Assembly (NCBI GenBank): GCA_938012815.1
Contig: CALLVV010000017.1
Location: forward strand, 1 to 56,496
DNA length: 56,496 nucleotides
Direction: 5' to 3'
Source of the DNA: an uncultured Propionibacteriaceae bacterium
Lineage (GTDB): Bacteria > Actinomycetota > Actinomycetes > Propionibacteriales > Propionibacteriaceae
Both the position numbers and the translations under genes were made by a program. The notes below the pieces were generated by a model. It was not told the origin of the DNA and ran no database searches. It saw nothing but the letters and a program-made list of their open reading frames with translations. Positions 33,699 to 42,823 of this stretch are shown here, piece after piece (positions within the stretch are counted from its first letter, which is position 1; each line of letters starts with the position of its first letter).

Positions 33699-33772
33699 GG
33701 TGAGTAACGGGATTCGAACCCGCGACATCCTGGACCACAACCAGGTGCTCTACCAACTGAGCTATACCCACC
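33699..33772 (-). tRNA. tRNA-His (anticodon GTG)
   Basis: Complete cloverleaf on the minus strand: acceptor GTGGGTA with 3' TACTCAC, a D-arm with TAGCTCAGTTGGTAGAGC, anticodon arm CCTGG-TTGTGGT-CCAGG, and T-arm GCGGGTTCGAATCCCGT. An extra G precedes position 1, as required for histidine tRNA. It sits at the right border of the patchy accessory region. Confidence 0.95.
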
Positions 33773-33905
33773 ATGCGCCCTCCGAGGGCGACTGATGAAC
33801 AATAGCGTACCCGTAGGGTTCGGGAGAAATCGGCGGGTTCCCCGGGTGGAGTGGGTGAGCGGGGAGCGTTGGCGGGCCCCGGTGGCTCCCGCCAACGCCC
33901 GTGGA

Positions 33906-34226
33906 TCAGAGATCGGCTCCGAGGGCAACCGCCAGGGTCCTCGCCCTGGCGGCCTCCTCGTGCCTGGACTGGCGCTCCAGCGAACGGACCAGGATCGTGT
34001 GCGCATAGGCGTTGGTGGGTCGCGAGGAGATCAGCTGCCGGGCCAGGCGTTCCGCCTCGGTCAGGTAGGCGGCCTTGAAATTGGCCAGGGCCAGCAGTTC
34101 GAGGGTTTCCTCGGTCTGGCTGGGTTTCGTCTCGTTCTCCAGCACGACGTGCAGTTCGACGATGGCCTCGCGGAACCTGCGTTCGTTGATGTGGCGTCGT
34201 GCGGTGAGCAGGCTCTCGTAGCTCAT
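33906..34226 (-). CDS. Small tetratricopeptide-like protein
   Basis: A 106-residue all-helical protein with about three TPR-like helix pairs (R-R-F-R-E-A-I-V-E-L; L-E-L-L-A-L-A-N-F-K-A-A-Y-L-T-E-A-E-R-L; N-A-Y-A-H-T-I-L-V-R-S-L-E-R). A much longer in-frame upstream extension exists but overlaps the amidase gene on the other strand and has no coding character. Related tetratricopeptide proteins are common in actinobacteria; the partner is unknown. It is divergent from the amidase gene. Confidence 0.75.
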   Translation of the reverse strand: MSYESLLTARRHINERRFREAIVELHVVLENETKPSQTEETLELLALANFKAAYLTEAERLARQLISSRPTNAYAHTILVRSLERQSRHEEAARARTLAVALGADL

Positions 34227-34341
34227 GGCGTGCCTCCTTCGTCGGGTCTCGCTCCCAACAACACACCGGTCACCGTTGTTGTTCCAGGGACGGCTCCCGT
34301 TCCTTTGATGCTTGTTTTCTGGGCGTGCAAGGATGAACGGC

Positions 34342-35655
34342 ATGGATCTTCTCGATGTCGGAGCCGCTGATCTGGGCCGTCGACTCGGTGGTGGGGAGTC
34401 AACGGCCGTGGACCACATCGAGCGCGTACTGGAACGCATCGGGAAACGCGATCCGGGACTGAACGCGTTCTCCCAGCTGAACCCCGGGGCGCTGTCACGC
34501 GCCAGAGAGCTCGACGCAACGCCGGCGCGGGAACGGGAAGCGCTGCCGCTGTTCGGGGTGCCGGTTGCTGTGAAGGAGGAAATCGAGGTGGCGGGGTTCG
34601 TCACCACCCTCGGGGGTCGCGGAAACATGATTCCCGCGGCCATCGACTCGGAGGTGGTGGCCCGGCTGCGGGCCGCGGGGGCGATCATCATCGGCAAGAC
34701 CAACATGCCCGAGTTCGGGCAGGTGCCCTTCACGGAGGGGGAGTGGGGCGCCACCCACAACCCCTGCGACCCGGCCCGCAGCCCCGGTGGTTCGTCCGGA
34801 GGATCCGCCGTGGCGGTGGCCTCCGGCATGGTTCCGCTGGCCCTCGGCGGCGACGCCGGCGGTTCCATCCGCATCCCCGCCGCCTGGAACGGTGTGTTCG
34901 GCATCAAACCCAGCCGGGGACGGGTCAGCACGGCCCCTCACCCGAACCTGTGGCACAAACTGGGCACCTACGGTCCCCTGGCCCGCAGCGTCGAGGATCT
35001 CCGGCTGGCGATGGCCGTCACGGCACCCGAGACCCCCGGCCCGGGACTGGGCGGGGCGCTCCGGGTGGGATGGAGCCTCGACTCCTGCCTGCCGGGCGTC
35101 AAACCCGATCCCCAGCTGGCCCGGGCCGTCGCGCGGGCGGCCGACAGGCTGGCGGAGGAAGGCCACGAGGTCACCCGGGGATCGATCCGCTGGGCGGAGA
35201 CCCCGCTCACGTTCATGGTGCAGTTCCACCTCGGGGTGCTCGACGAGGTGCGTAGGCTGGAACGTCCCGAACGCATCGAGAAACGCTCGAAGCGGATAGC
35301 GACGATCGCCCGCATGCTGCCGCCGGGGGCGCTGCGGTGGGCGGAACGCAGCACGACCCGGGTGGAACGGGCCATGGAGCGGATCTTCCGCCGGATCGAC
35401 GTGCTGCTCACCCCCGTGACCCCCATGCTGCCGCCGCTGATCCAGCCCGTGCACCGGATGGGATACCTCGCGGTGCAGCGGGTTTCGGCGGAGGTCGTCG
35501 CCTACACCTCGTACTGGAACCTCGCCGGCCACCCGGCCCTCAGCGTGCCCGTCGGCATCAGCTCGGAGGGGCTTCCCCTGGCGGTTCAGGTGATCGGCCG
35601 GCGGGGCGAGGACGACCTGGTCCTGGAGGTCGGGGAGCGGCTGACACGCTACTGA
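34342..35655 (+). CDS. Amidase signature family protein
   Basis: A 437-residue amidase with the Ser-cis-Ser-Lys triad: Lys in G-V-P-V-A-V-K-E, the serines in S-P-G-G-S-S-G-G-S-A-V-A-V-A-S-G and G-G-D-A-G-G-S-I-R-I-P-A. D-V-L-L-T-P-V-T in the C-terminal half is typical. It hydrolyses an unidentified amide. No gatC or gatB neighbours are seen, so it is not the tRNA-dependent amidotransferase subunit. The ATG at 34342 is preferred because AAGGA lies about nine bases upstream; another ATG at 34333 is possible. Its end overlaps the convergent orn gene by seven bases. Confidence 0.9.
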   Translation: MDLLDVGAADLGRRLGGGESTAVDHIERVLERIGKRDPGLNAFSQLNPGALSRARELDATPAREREALPLFGVPVAVKEEIEVAGFVTTLGGRGNMIPAAIDSEVVARLRAAGAIIIGKTNMPEFGQVPFTEGEWGATHNPCDPARSPGGSSGGSAVAVASGMVPLALGGDAGGSIRIPAAWNGVFGIKPSRGRVSTAPHPNLWHKLGTYGPLARSVEDLRLAMAVTAPETPGPGLGGALRVGWSLDSCLPGVKPDPQLARAVARAADRLAEEGHEVTRGSIRWAETPLTFMVQFHLGVLDEVRRLERPERIEKRSKRIATIARMLPPGALRWAERSTTRVERAMERIFRRIDVLLTPVTPMLPPLIQPVHRMGYLAVQRVSAEVVAYTSYWNLAGHPALSVPVGISSEGLPLAVQVIGRRGEDDLVLEVGERLTRY

Positions 35656-36284
35656 ACGGACTCGACCTCCGGGGCGGCCAGCCCCGTCAGGCTGCCGCGG
35701 TGGCGGGCCGCGATCTGCTTGGCCCGGTTCGTGGTGGGGCCGGGGGCAGCGACGAACATCGCCTCGCGGTAATAGCGCAGCTCCTCGATGGATTCCTGGA
35801 TGTCGGCCAGTGCCCGGTGGTTTCCCTGCTTGGCGGGGGCCTGGTACAGAACTCGCGGGAACCAGCGTCGCGCCAGCTCCTTCAGGGAGGAGACATCAAC
35901 ATTGCGGTAGTGGACGTGGGCCTCCAGCTCGGGCATGTTCCGGGCCAGGAACGCACGATCTGTCCCGATGGTGTTGCCCGCCAGGGGTGCCTTGCGGGCG
36001 GTGGGCACGAACTCCCGGACGTAGTCGAGGACCGTCCGGGCGGCCTCCTCCATCGTGGTCCCACCGGCCAGGGCGTCCAGCAGTCCCGATTTGGTGTGCA
36101 TCTCGCGAACGAAGTCGCTCATTCCGGCCAGCTGATCGTCGGTGGGTTTGATCAACACGTCGACGCCCTCGCCCAGCACGTTCAGGTCCTTGTCCGTGAC
36201 GAGCGCCGCCACCTCTATCAGCGCGTCGCTCTCCAGATCCAGCCCGGTCATCTCGCAGTCAATCCACACCAGTTCATCGCTCAC
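35649..36284 (-). CDS. orn: Oligoribonuclease
   Basis: A 211-residue DEDDh 3'-5' exonuclease that degrades short RNA oligonucleotides. W-I-D-C-E-M-T-G-L-D supplies the first Asp and Glu. N-T-I-G-T-D-R-A-F-L gives the second Asp, and N-H-R-A-L-A-D-I holds the final His and Asp. D-V-S-S-L-K-E-L is conserved. The GTG start gives the family N-terminus (M/V-S-D-E-L-V-W-I-D). The gene is apparently leaderless, with TACGCT six bases upstream. Confidence 0.95.
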   Translation of the reverse strand: MSDELVWIDCEMTGLDLESDALIEVAALVTDKDLNVLGEGVDVLIKPTDDQLAGMSDFVREMHTKSGLLDALAGGTTMEEAARTVLDYVREFVPTARKAPLAGNTIGTDRAFLARNMPELEAHVHYRNVDVSSLKELARRWFPRVLYQAPAKQGNHRALADIQESIEELRYYREAMFVAAPGPTTNRAKQIAARHRGSLTGLAAPEVESVQ

Positions 36285-36290
36285 CGCCCC

Positions 36291-36296
36291 AGCGTA
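36291..36296 (-). promoter_or_regulatory. Candidate -10 element, leaderless orn
   Basis: Minus-strand TACGCT lies six bases before the GTG of orn, with no ribosome binding site between. Same layout as other leaderless genes here. Confidence 0.4.
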
Positions 36297-36415
36297 TTGC
36301 CCGACCCTCGCACCATGCACAGCAAAATCCGGTTGAGATGCGTAGAATCTGCACTCAGAAGATCCCGAACGCGCGGAATGCCAGGGTCGCGGTACCTCGC
36401 AGAAAGGGTTTTCAG

Positions 36416-36488
36416 GCCCCAGTAGCTCAGTGGATAGAGCAACAGCCTTCTAATCTGTAGTGCGCAGGTTCGAGTCCTGCCTGGGGCG
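36416..36488 (+). tRNA. tRNA-Arg (anticodon TCT)
   Basis: Cloverleaf with acceptor GCCCCAG paired to CTGGGGC, D-arm TAGCTCAGTGGATAGAGC, anticodon loop CTTCTAA in an ACAG/CTGT stem, and T-arm GCAGGTTCGAGTCCTGC. Anticodon TCT decodes AGA arginine, a rare codon in high-GC genomes. CCA is not encoded. Confidence 0.95.
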
Positions 36489-36509
36489 CCAAGTACCCTG
36501 TAGAGCATC

Positions 36510-37817
36510 ATGACTCAGGTTGTAGATCGGCAACGCTGGCTCTCGGGCCTGCCCACCTCCTCCCATCGCCCGTGGTGGCAGCGCATGTTGCGCAGCCCAC
36601 TGTTCTGGATCACCCTCGTGCTGGTTCCCTTCTTCGTCTACAACCTGGTCGACCAGTACCAGATGTTGAGCCCCGACCGCACCTATCCTGACGGGACCGT
36701 GGCCCTCGGGTTGAACAACGAATCCCTGCGGATGGCGGCCTACTGGGCCATGTGGACGGCCCTGGTGTACACGATCCTGTTCATCTGGCTGGACAGGTTC
36801 CGCCCCCAGAAACCGCTCATCTGGTTCCTGTCATTCGGGTGGGGAGCCTGCACCGCGACGTGGGCGAGCATCTACATCAACTCGTGGGCGGGGCAGATGA
36901 TGCAGACCACCAGTGCGGATGCCGACTCGGGCACGCGGCCCGCGATCTTCATCGCCCCGTTCGTCGAGGAGGCCACCAAGGCCACCGTCCTGTTCCTGCT
37001 GGTCGTCTTCTACCGGAACCGTTTCATCTCCCGGATCAACGTCGTCTCCCTGGCCGGGCTGTCCGCGATCGGGTTCGCCTTCGTGGAGAACATCATCTAC
37101 TACGCCCGCGTCATCGTTTACGCGAACAACCACATCGAGGTCGGGGACCCGGAGCAGGCGGTGCTCAGCCTCGTCATGCTCCGAGGCGTCTACACCTCCT
37201 TCGGACACCCGATCTTCACCATGATGACGGCCTTCGGGATCGCCGTTGCCCTCGGCGCCCGCAGCAAGTGGGTGCGGGTGACGGCCCCGCTCGCAGGTTT
37301 CCTGGTCGCGGCCGGGGGACACATGCTCTTCAACGGCGTCTCCAGCCTCAACCCGGTGGACAACCTCAAGAACCAGTGGTACATGGCCCTCGGGTTCGTG
37401 GTCGTGATGGTTCTCTTCCTGGTAGCGAGCGTGGTGGGGGAAACCCGTGTGCTGCGGCACCGCTTCATCGACCTCAGGCAGGGCGGCTGGCTCAACGACC
37501 AGGACGTGATCGTCTACTCCAGCCCGTTCCGACGCATCAAACTGCACCTGGCCGGGATCTGCCGCGGCCCGAAGATGTGGTGGCGGACCGCGAAGTTTAT
37601 GCGTCTGATCACCGAACTGGCCCACACCCGGGAACAAACCATCCGCGGCACCGTCGGCCCCGGCTCCGATCACCGCACCCACGAGCTGGTGCATCAGATC
37701 GAGAAACTCCGCCCTGATGCGCTCACCGACACCCAGGGGCTTACCATCATTCCCAGGCGTCGTCCCAGAAACGGCGTCACCCCCTACCCGCCCTTGCCCT
37801 ATCCGCCCAGTTCATGA
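36510..37817 (+). CDS. PrsW family intramembrane metalloprotease
   Basis: A 435-residue membrane protein with about nine helices. PrsW motifs are clear: F-V-E-E-A-T-K near residue 151, G-F-A-F-V-E-N, F-G-H-P-I-F-T near residue 233 and G-G-H-M-L-F-N. These carry the conserved Glu and His residues that in PrsW-type and related CPBP-like proteins bind metal. In Bacillus the prototype cleaves an anti-sigma factor; the target here is unknown. The C-terminal 100 residues are cytoplasmic. Its last four bases overlap the first GTPase gene, so the three genes are probably one operon. Confidence 0.9.
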   Translation: MTQVVDRQRWLSGLPTSSHRPWWQRMLRSPLFWITLVLVPFFVYNLVDQYQMLSPDRTYPDGTVALGLNNESLRMAAYWAMWTALVYTILFIWLDRFRPQKPLIWFLSFGWGACTATWASIYINSWAGQMMQTTSADADSGTRPAIFIAPFVEEATKATVLFLLVVFYRNRFISRINVVSLAGLSAIGFAFVENIIYYARVIVYANNHIEVGDPEQAVLSLVMLRGVYTSFGHPIFTMMTAFGIAVALGARSKWVRVTAPLAGFLVAAGGHMLFNGVSSLNPVDNLKNQWYMALGFVVVMVLFLVASVVGETRVLRHRFIDLRQGGWLNDQDVIVYSSPFRRIKLHLAGICRGPKMWWRTAKFMRLITELAHTREQTIRGTVGPGSDHRTHELVHQIEKLRPDALTDTQGLTIIPRRRPRNGVTPYPPLPYPPSS

Positions 37818-39535
37818 AGAATCCCTTGGCCGACGCCCTGACAGGGCTGTTCCTGGTCCTGCCCAACGTTCGTTTTCCTGTTCCCCTGGACGGCGCCGAG
37901 GCCCTTGCGGCGAGGGCCCGGGCCGTGAACCGGCAGGTGGAGGACTATCTCCTGCCCCGGGCGCGCCGCCTGGATGCCCCGTTGCTGGCCGTGGTCGGAG
38001 GATCTACAGGGGCGGGAAAATCCACGATCGTGAACTCCCTGCTGGGGGAGGTCGTGACCCGGACCGGGGTACGGCGCCCCACGACGACCGCCCCCACGCT
38101 GATCTGCAACGGGGAGGACCGGGACTGGTTCCGTTCGGGGGCCGTGCTGCCCGAACTCGTCCGGACCGATCACGAAACCGAGGGATCTCGGGCCCTGCGC
38201 ATAGTCACCGCCGATTCGCTGCACGCGGGTATGGCGTTGCTGGACGCCCCCGACATCGACTCGATCGACGATGACAACCGGCTGCTCTCCCGGCAGCTGC
38301 TGGCGGCAGCCGACCTGTGGCTGTTCGTGACGACCGCCACCCGGTACGCGGACGCCGTCGCCTGGGAGCTCCTGGGAGCCGCGGCGGCCCGCGACGCGGT
38401 CGTCGCACTGGTCCTCAACCGCTGCCCGCAGGTTTCCGTCCCGGATCTGCGCTCCCATCTGGGACAGCTCCTCGCGGCGCGCGGAATCCGGATCCAGGGA
38501 TTGTTCAGCGTCCCCGAGCAGGAGGAGAAGGACAAGGGAATCCTGCCGTCGGGGCTGGTCGCGGAACTGGACCAGTGGCTCGGCAGGATCGCCAAAAGCC
38601 GCAAGGAACGCCATGCCGTCGCCGTCCAGACCCTGGCCGGGACGGTCCGGGGGCTGGACGCGGAGCTGCGTTACCTGGCCGATGGGAGCCGCAGCCAGCT
38701 TGCCGCCGTCGCCCAGCTGCGGGATTCCGCTGAGGTGGAGTTCAAGTTGGCGATGGAGGAGATCAATCGCGCCACCGCGGATGGTTCCATGCTCCGCGGG
38801 GAGGTCCTGAGCCGGTGGCAGGACATGGTCGGCACGGGGGACCTGATGCGCGGCATCGAGGAACGGATCGCCGCCGCCCGCGACCGTCTCGCCGAGTGGT
38901 TCACCGGGCGGAAACGGATCGAACCGGTCGAGGCCGCCATCTCGGAGGGGCTCGTCGCGTTGATCGTCGAACACGGAACCGCTGCCTGCCAGCGCGCAGC
39001 GGGCCATTGGTCGCTGACCCCGTGGGGGCAGGCGCTGGTCGCCGGGGACCGGGATCCGCTGAGCAGGCCGGATCCCTCTTTCACGGCCGAGGCGGAGCGG
39101 CTCGTCAAGGCCTGGCAGGGGGACATCCTCGCCATCGTCGAGCGGGAGGGACGCTCCAGGCGGCGTGCCGCCCGGTTCTTGGCGCTCGGCACCAATGCCA
39201 TCGGGGTTTCTTTGGTGATCACGGTGTTCGCCGCCACTGGTGGGTTGACCACCGCGGAGGTGGGGATCGCGGGAGGTTCCTCCGTGCTCGCCCAGCGATT
39301 CCTGGAGGGAATCTTCGGGGATGACGCCGTCAGGCGACTCGCCGCGCGCGCCCGGGCGGAACTGGACAAACGGATCTCGGCGCTGCTCGGGTCCCAGTTC
39401 GCCCGGTTCGACGCCAGGCTGGATCAGCTGGGCGTGGAGGCCAGCCTTCCCGATCGCCTGATTCGCGCCGCCGACGAATTGAAACTGGCCAGCGCCGAGG
39501 CGTTCGAGGCGCTGACCAGACCGGAGGGTTACTGA
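37814..39535 (+). CDS. P-loop GTPase, dynamin-like type, membrane-associated (first of pair)
   Basis: A 573-residue GTPase. Walker A is G-G-S-T-G-A-G-K-S-T near residue 61. A T-T-T switch I region follows, then D-A-P-D for G3, and L-N-R-C-P near residue 200 in place of N-K-x-D. The central region is helical, and two hydrophobic segments (about residues 460-500) suggest membrane attachment. Such GTPases occur in pairs in actinobacteria and resemble dynamin-like or YfjP-type proteins. The stop codon shares one base with the start of the second GTPase. Confidence 0.82.
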   Translation: MKNPLADALTGLFLVLPNVRFPVPLDGAEALAARARAVNRQVEDYLLPRARRLDAPLLAVVGGSTGAGKSTIVNSLLGEVVTRTGVRRPTTTAPTLICNGEDRDWFRSGAVLPELVRTDHETEGSRALRIVTADSLHAGMALLDAPDIDSIDDDNRLLSRQLLAAADLWLFVTTATRYADAVAWELLGAAAARDAVVALVLNRCPQVSVPDLRSHLGQLLAARGIRIQGLFSVPEQEEKDKGILPSGLVAELDQWLGRIAKSRKERHAVAVQTLAGTVRGLDAELRYLADGSRSQLAAVAQLRDSAEVEFKLAMEEINRATADGSMLRGEVLSRWQDMVGTGDLMRGIEERIAAARDRLAEWFTGRKRIEPVEAAISEGLVALIVEHGTAACQRAAGHWSLTPWGQALVAGDRDPLSRPDPSFTAEAERLVKAWQGDILAIVEREGRSRRRAARFLALGTNAIGVSLVITVFAATGGLTTAEVGIAGGSSVLAQRFLEGIFGDDAVRRLAARARAELDKRISALLGSQFARFDARLDQLGVEASLPDRLIRAADELKLASAEAFEALTRPEGY

Positions 39536-41097
39536 TGCGCTCCAGGCTGAACTGCCTGACCGAGCTGATCGATGTTACGCGAGGGCGCGTGCCGGATGAG
39601 CTGACGGGACGTGCCGTCACAACCTTGGAACGAGCCGGCCAGCGTCTCCGCTGGGGGGAGCAGACCGTCGTGGCACTCGCCGGGTCGACCGGTTCCGGCA
39701 AGTCGTCACTGACGAACGCGCTGGTGGGATCCGACGTTTCGGAGGCGGGGGTGCTCCGCCCCACCACGGCCGAAACCCTCGCCGTGAGCTTCGGGCACAC
39801 CAATGCCGAGCTCCTGGACTGGCTCCGGGTCGAGCACCGCCAGGAGGTCCCGGGTGGACAGAACGGCTTCGGGGGGCTGGTGCTGCTGGACCTGCCCGAT
39901 CACGACTCCATGGTGGCTTCCCACCGCGCCGAGGTGGATCGGATAGTTCCCGTGGTCGACCAGTTCATCTGGGTGCTGGATCCCCAGAAGTATGCTGACG
40001 CGGCGGTGCACCACGGCTACCTGAGGCCGCTTGCCCGGCACGGCGAGGTGATGGCGGTGGTCCTGAACCAGGTGGACCGGATCCGTTCCGCAGACCTGGA
40101 CGACTGCCTGGCGCACCTCGATCAGCTGCTCGACTCCGACGGCCTGGCGGGTGTGCCGCTGTTCGCCACCAGCACCGCAACCGGGGCAGGACTCGATGCG
40201 CTGCGGGAACACCTGGCCGATGTCGTCGCTGGGAAACGTGCCGCCAGGACCAGGCTGTCCGTAGATCTGGACCAGCTGGCCGAGCAGTTCGAGAAGGTCT
40301 GCCGGGTGGGGCCGGAGAAACCCGGCGAGGAAGACATCGAGGTACTGGAGGCCGGGCTGGCCGAGGTTGCGGGAGTTCCCCGGATGATCGAGGTGGCGGC
40401 GGAAACCATCCGGTACCGTGGCGTGCTGGCGACGGGCTGGCCGATGACCCGGTGGGTGCACCGGCTGCGTCCCGACCCGCTGAAACGGCTCCGTACCGGG
40501 CTCCCGGGACCGGGGACGGCGGGAGACGGTTTCGTTCCCGACCGCGGACCGGTGGCCATGGCCCGGCTCAGGATCACATTGCGCCAGTTCTCCGACGCGG
40601 TCGGCAACGGTCTGGGGGAGGACTGGCAGCGGGTCCTGGGCGTGGCGTGCCAACGTGATCGCGATCTCCTGCCGGATCTGCTCACCGATGCCGTCATGAC
40701 GACGGATCTGGGGCTTTCCAGGTTCCCGGTCTGGTGGCGCGCAGTCCGGGCGATCCAGTGGTTCCTGCTGGCCGCCGTGATGCTGGGCCTCGGCTGGTTG
40801 CTGGTGAACCTGCTGCTCACCTGGGTCGGTCTTCCGACCCCGACGGCTCCCGGTGACGAGGGAGGGATGAACGTTCCGACGCTGCTCATCATCGGAGGGG
40901 CCGGGGGTGGGCTTTCGTTCTCGTTCCTGTCGAGGGGGCTCGTGGCGGCCGGGGAACGCTCCGGGATACGGCGGGCCGCACGGAGGCTGCATGGCGCGGT
41001 CGGGAAGGTGGCGCGGGAACACGTCGTGGCACCGCTGACGGCCGAACTGGGATACTTGGCCGAGGCCCGCCGGCTGATACGGGGTCTTCAGACGTAG
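39535..41097 (+). CDS. P-loop GTPase, membrane-associated (second of pair)
   Basis: A 520-residue paralogue of the preceding protein. Walker A is A-G-S-T-G-S-G-K-S-S near residue 46. R-P-T-T in switch I, L-D-L-P-D-H-D-S for G3 and L-N-Q-V-D for G4 make a complete GTPase core. Two membrane helices lie about residues 405-430 and 450-468. Tail sequence is helical. Its coupling with the first GTPase and PrsW suggests a heteromeric membrane-remodelling or stress complex, but no function is shown. Confidence 0.85.
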   Translation: MRSRLNCLTELIDVTRGRVPDELTGRAVTTLERAGQRLRWGEQTVVALAGSTGSGKSSLTNALVGSDVSEAGVLRPTTAETLAVSFGHTNAELLDWLRVEHRQEVPGGQNGFGGLVLLDLPDHDSMVASHRAEVDRIVPVVDQFIWVLDPQKYADAAVHHGYLRPLARHGEVMAVVLNQVDRIRSADLDDCLAHLDQLLDSDGLAGVPLFATSTATGAGLDALREHLADVVAGKRAARTRLSVDLDQLAEQFEKVCRVGPEKPGEEDIEVLEAGLAEVAGVPRMIEVAAETIRYRGVLATGWPMTRWVHRLRPDPLKRLRTGLPGPGTAGDGFVPDRGPVAMARLRITLRQFSDAVGNGLGEDWQRVLGVACQRDRDLLPDLLTDAVMTTDLGLSRFPVWWRAVRAIQWFLLAAVMLGLGWLLVNLLLTWVGLPTPTAPGDEGGMNVPTLLIIGGAGGGLSFSFLSRGLVAAGERSGIRRAARRLHGAVGKVAREHVVAPLTAELGYLAEARRLIRGLQT

Positions 41098-41136
41098 CTG
41101 GCATACTGGCCAGCGGTCACGATTGAAGGGATGTTG

Positions 41137-42819
41137 ATGGCGGAGTTCATCTACACGATGCAGAAGGTCCGCAAAACGGCGGGCGACAAGCTGATCCTCG
41201 ACGACGTCACGCTGGCGTTCTTCCCCGGCGCGAAGATCGGCGTCGTGGGGCCCAACGGTGCGGGCAAGTCGACGCTGTTGAAGGTGATGGCGGGGCTGGA
41301 GCAGCCGAACAACGGGGAGGCGAACCTTGCCAAGGGCGCCACCGTCGGCATTCTTCTGCAGGAACCGCCGCTGACGGAGGGCAAAACGGTCCAGGAGAAC
41401 GTCGAGGAGGCCGTCGCCGACATCAAGGTGAAGATGAAACGCTTCGACGAGATCGGCATGGAGATGGCCGAGCCCGATGCGGACTTCGACTCCCTGATGG
41501 CCGAGATGGGCAACCTCCAGACCGAACTTGACGCCCACAACGCCTGGGACATCGACGCTCGCCTGGAGCAGGCCATGGATGCTCTCCAGTGCCCCCCGCC
41601 GGACACCGTCGTCGACATCCTGTCCGGGGGAGAGCGGCGTCGCGTCGCCCTGTGCAAGCTGCTGCTCCAGCAACCCGACCTGCTGCTCCTCGACGAGCCG
41701 ACCAACCATCTCGACGCCGAATCCGTGAACTGGCTCGAGGGCCACCTCAAGGCCTACCCCGGGGCGGTGCTGGCCGTCACCCACGACCGCTACTTTCTGG
41801 ACAACGTTGCCGAGTGGATCTGTGAGGTCGACCGTGGGAAGCTGCACCCCTACGAGGGCAACTACTCCACTTACCTGGAGACCAAACGGCAACGCCTCCA
41901 GATCGAGGGCAAGAAGGACGCCAAGCGTGCCAGGATCCTGGAGAAGGAACTCGAATGGGTCCGCTCCTCCCCGAAGGCCCGGCAGGCCAAGAACAAGGCC
42001 CGTCTGCAGCGTTACGAGGAGCTCGCGGCCGAGGCCGAGCGGTTCCGCAAGATCGACACCGCCGAGATCAACATTCCGCCCGGTCCGCGGCTGGGATCGG
42101 TCGTGCTGGAGATCGACGGTCTCTCCAAGGGGTTCGGGGACCGCGTGCTGATCAAGGACCTGTCGTTCTCGCTTCCGCGCGCCGGGATCGTCGGGATCAT
42201 CGGTCCCAACGGCGTCGGCAAGACCACTCTGTTCAAGACCATCACCGGCCAGGAGGAGGCGGATGCCGGAACCGTGAAGGTCGGCGAGACGGTTTCGTTC
42301 AGCTACGTGGACCAGAACCGCGCCGGGATCAACGCGGAGGAGAACGTGTGGCAGGTGGTCTCCGACGGTCTCGACCACATCAAGGTGGCGAACTTCGAGA
42401 TGCCGTCGCGGGCCTATGTGGCCTCCTTCGGGTTCAAGGGCCCTGACCAGCAGAAGAAGGCCGGGGTGCTCTCCGGCGGTGAGCGCAACCGCCTCAACCT
42501 GGCGCTGACCCTCAAACAGGGAGGCAACGTGCTGCTGCTCGACGAACCCACCAACGACCTCGACGTGGAGACCCTCTCCAGCCTCGAGGACGCGCTGCTG
42601 GAGTTCCCGGGCTGCGCCGTCGTGATCTCCCACGACCGGTGGTTCCTGGACCGGGTGGCCACCCACATGCTCGCCTGGGAGGGTGAGGACGAGGACGGCA
42701 CGCCGCGCTGGTTCTGGTTCGAGGGCAACTTCGCGGACTACGAGGCCAACAAGATCGAACGGCTCGGCGCCGAGGCGGCCCGGCCGCACGCCTCCAAGCA
42801 CCGCCGACTGACCCGCTGA
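41137..42819 (+). CDS. ettA: Energy-dependent translational throttle protein EttA
   Basis: A 560-residue ABC-F ATPase with two nucleotide-binding domains: Walker A G-P-N-G-A-G-K-S-T near residue 40 and G-P-N-G-V-G-K-T-T near residue 353, with signatures L-S-G-G-E-R-R-R-V-A and L-S-G-G-E-R-N-R-L-N. The linker between them contains E-L-E-W-V-R-S-S-P-K-A-R-Q-A-K-N-K-A-R, which is diagnostic of EttA. It binds the ribosomal E site and gates translation elongation by ATP/ADP ratio. GAAGGG precedes the ATG; an ATG six bases earlier is an alternative start. Confidence 0.95.
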   Translation: MAEFIYTMQKVRKTAGDKLILDDVTLAFFPGAKIGVVGPNGAGKSTLLKVMAGLEQPNNGEANLAKGATVGILLQEPPLTEGKTVQENVEEAVADIKVKMKRFDEIGMEMAEPDADFDSLMAEMGNLQTELDAHNAWDIDARLEQAMDALQCPPPDTVVDILSGGERRRVALCKLLLQQPDLLLLDEPTNHLDAESVNWLEGHLKAYPGAVLAVTHDRYFLDNVAEWICEVDRGKLHPYEGNYSTYLETKRQRLQIEGKKDAKRARILEKELEWVRSSPKARQAKNKARLQRYEELAAEAERFRKIDTAEINIPPGPRLGSVVLEIDGLSKGFGDRVLIKDLSFSLPRAGIVGIIGPNGVGKTTLFKTITGQEEADAGTVKVGETVSFSYVDQNRAGINAEENVWQVVSDGLDHIKVANFEMPSRAYVASFGFKGPDQQKKAGVLSGGERNRLNLALTLKQGGNVLLLDEPTNDLDVETLSSLEDALLEFPGCAVVISHDRWFLDRVATHMLAWEGEDEDGTPRWFWFEGNFADYEANKIERLGAEAARPHASKHRRLTR

Positions 42820-42823
42820 GGCG

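Noticed and set aside
33699..33772. Attachment site repeat of the tRNA-His 3' end bounding an island
   Set aside because: I looked for a second copy of the tRNA 3' segment in the region to its left and did not find one. No integrase gene is present in the window.
39706..42801. Open minus-strand frame of 1031 codons
   Set aside because: It lies wholly antisense to the second GTPase and ettA, both of which have clear family motifs. Long antisense frames are expected in GC-rich coding DNA, and the translation is low-complexity and rich in Val, Gly and His.
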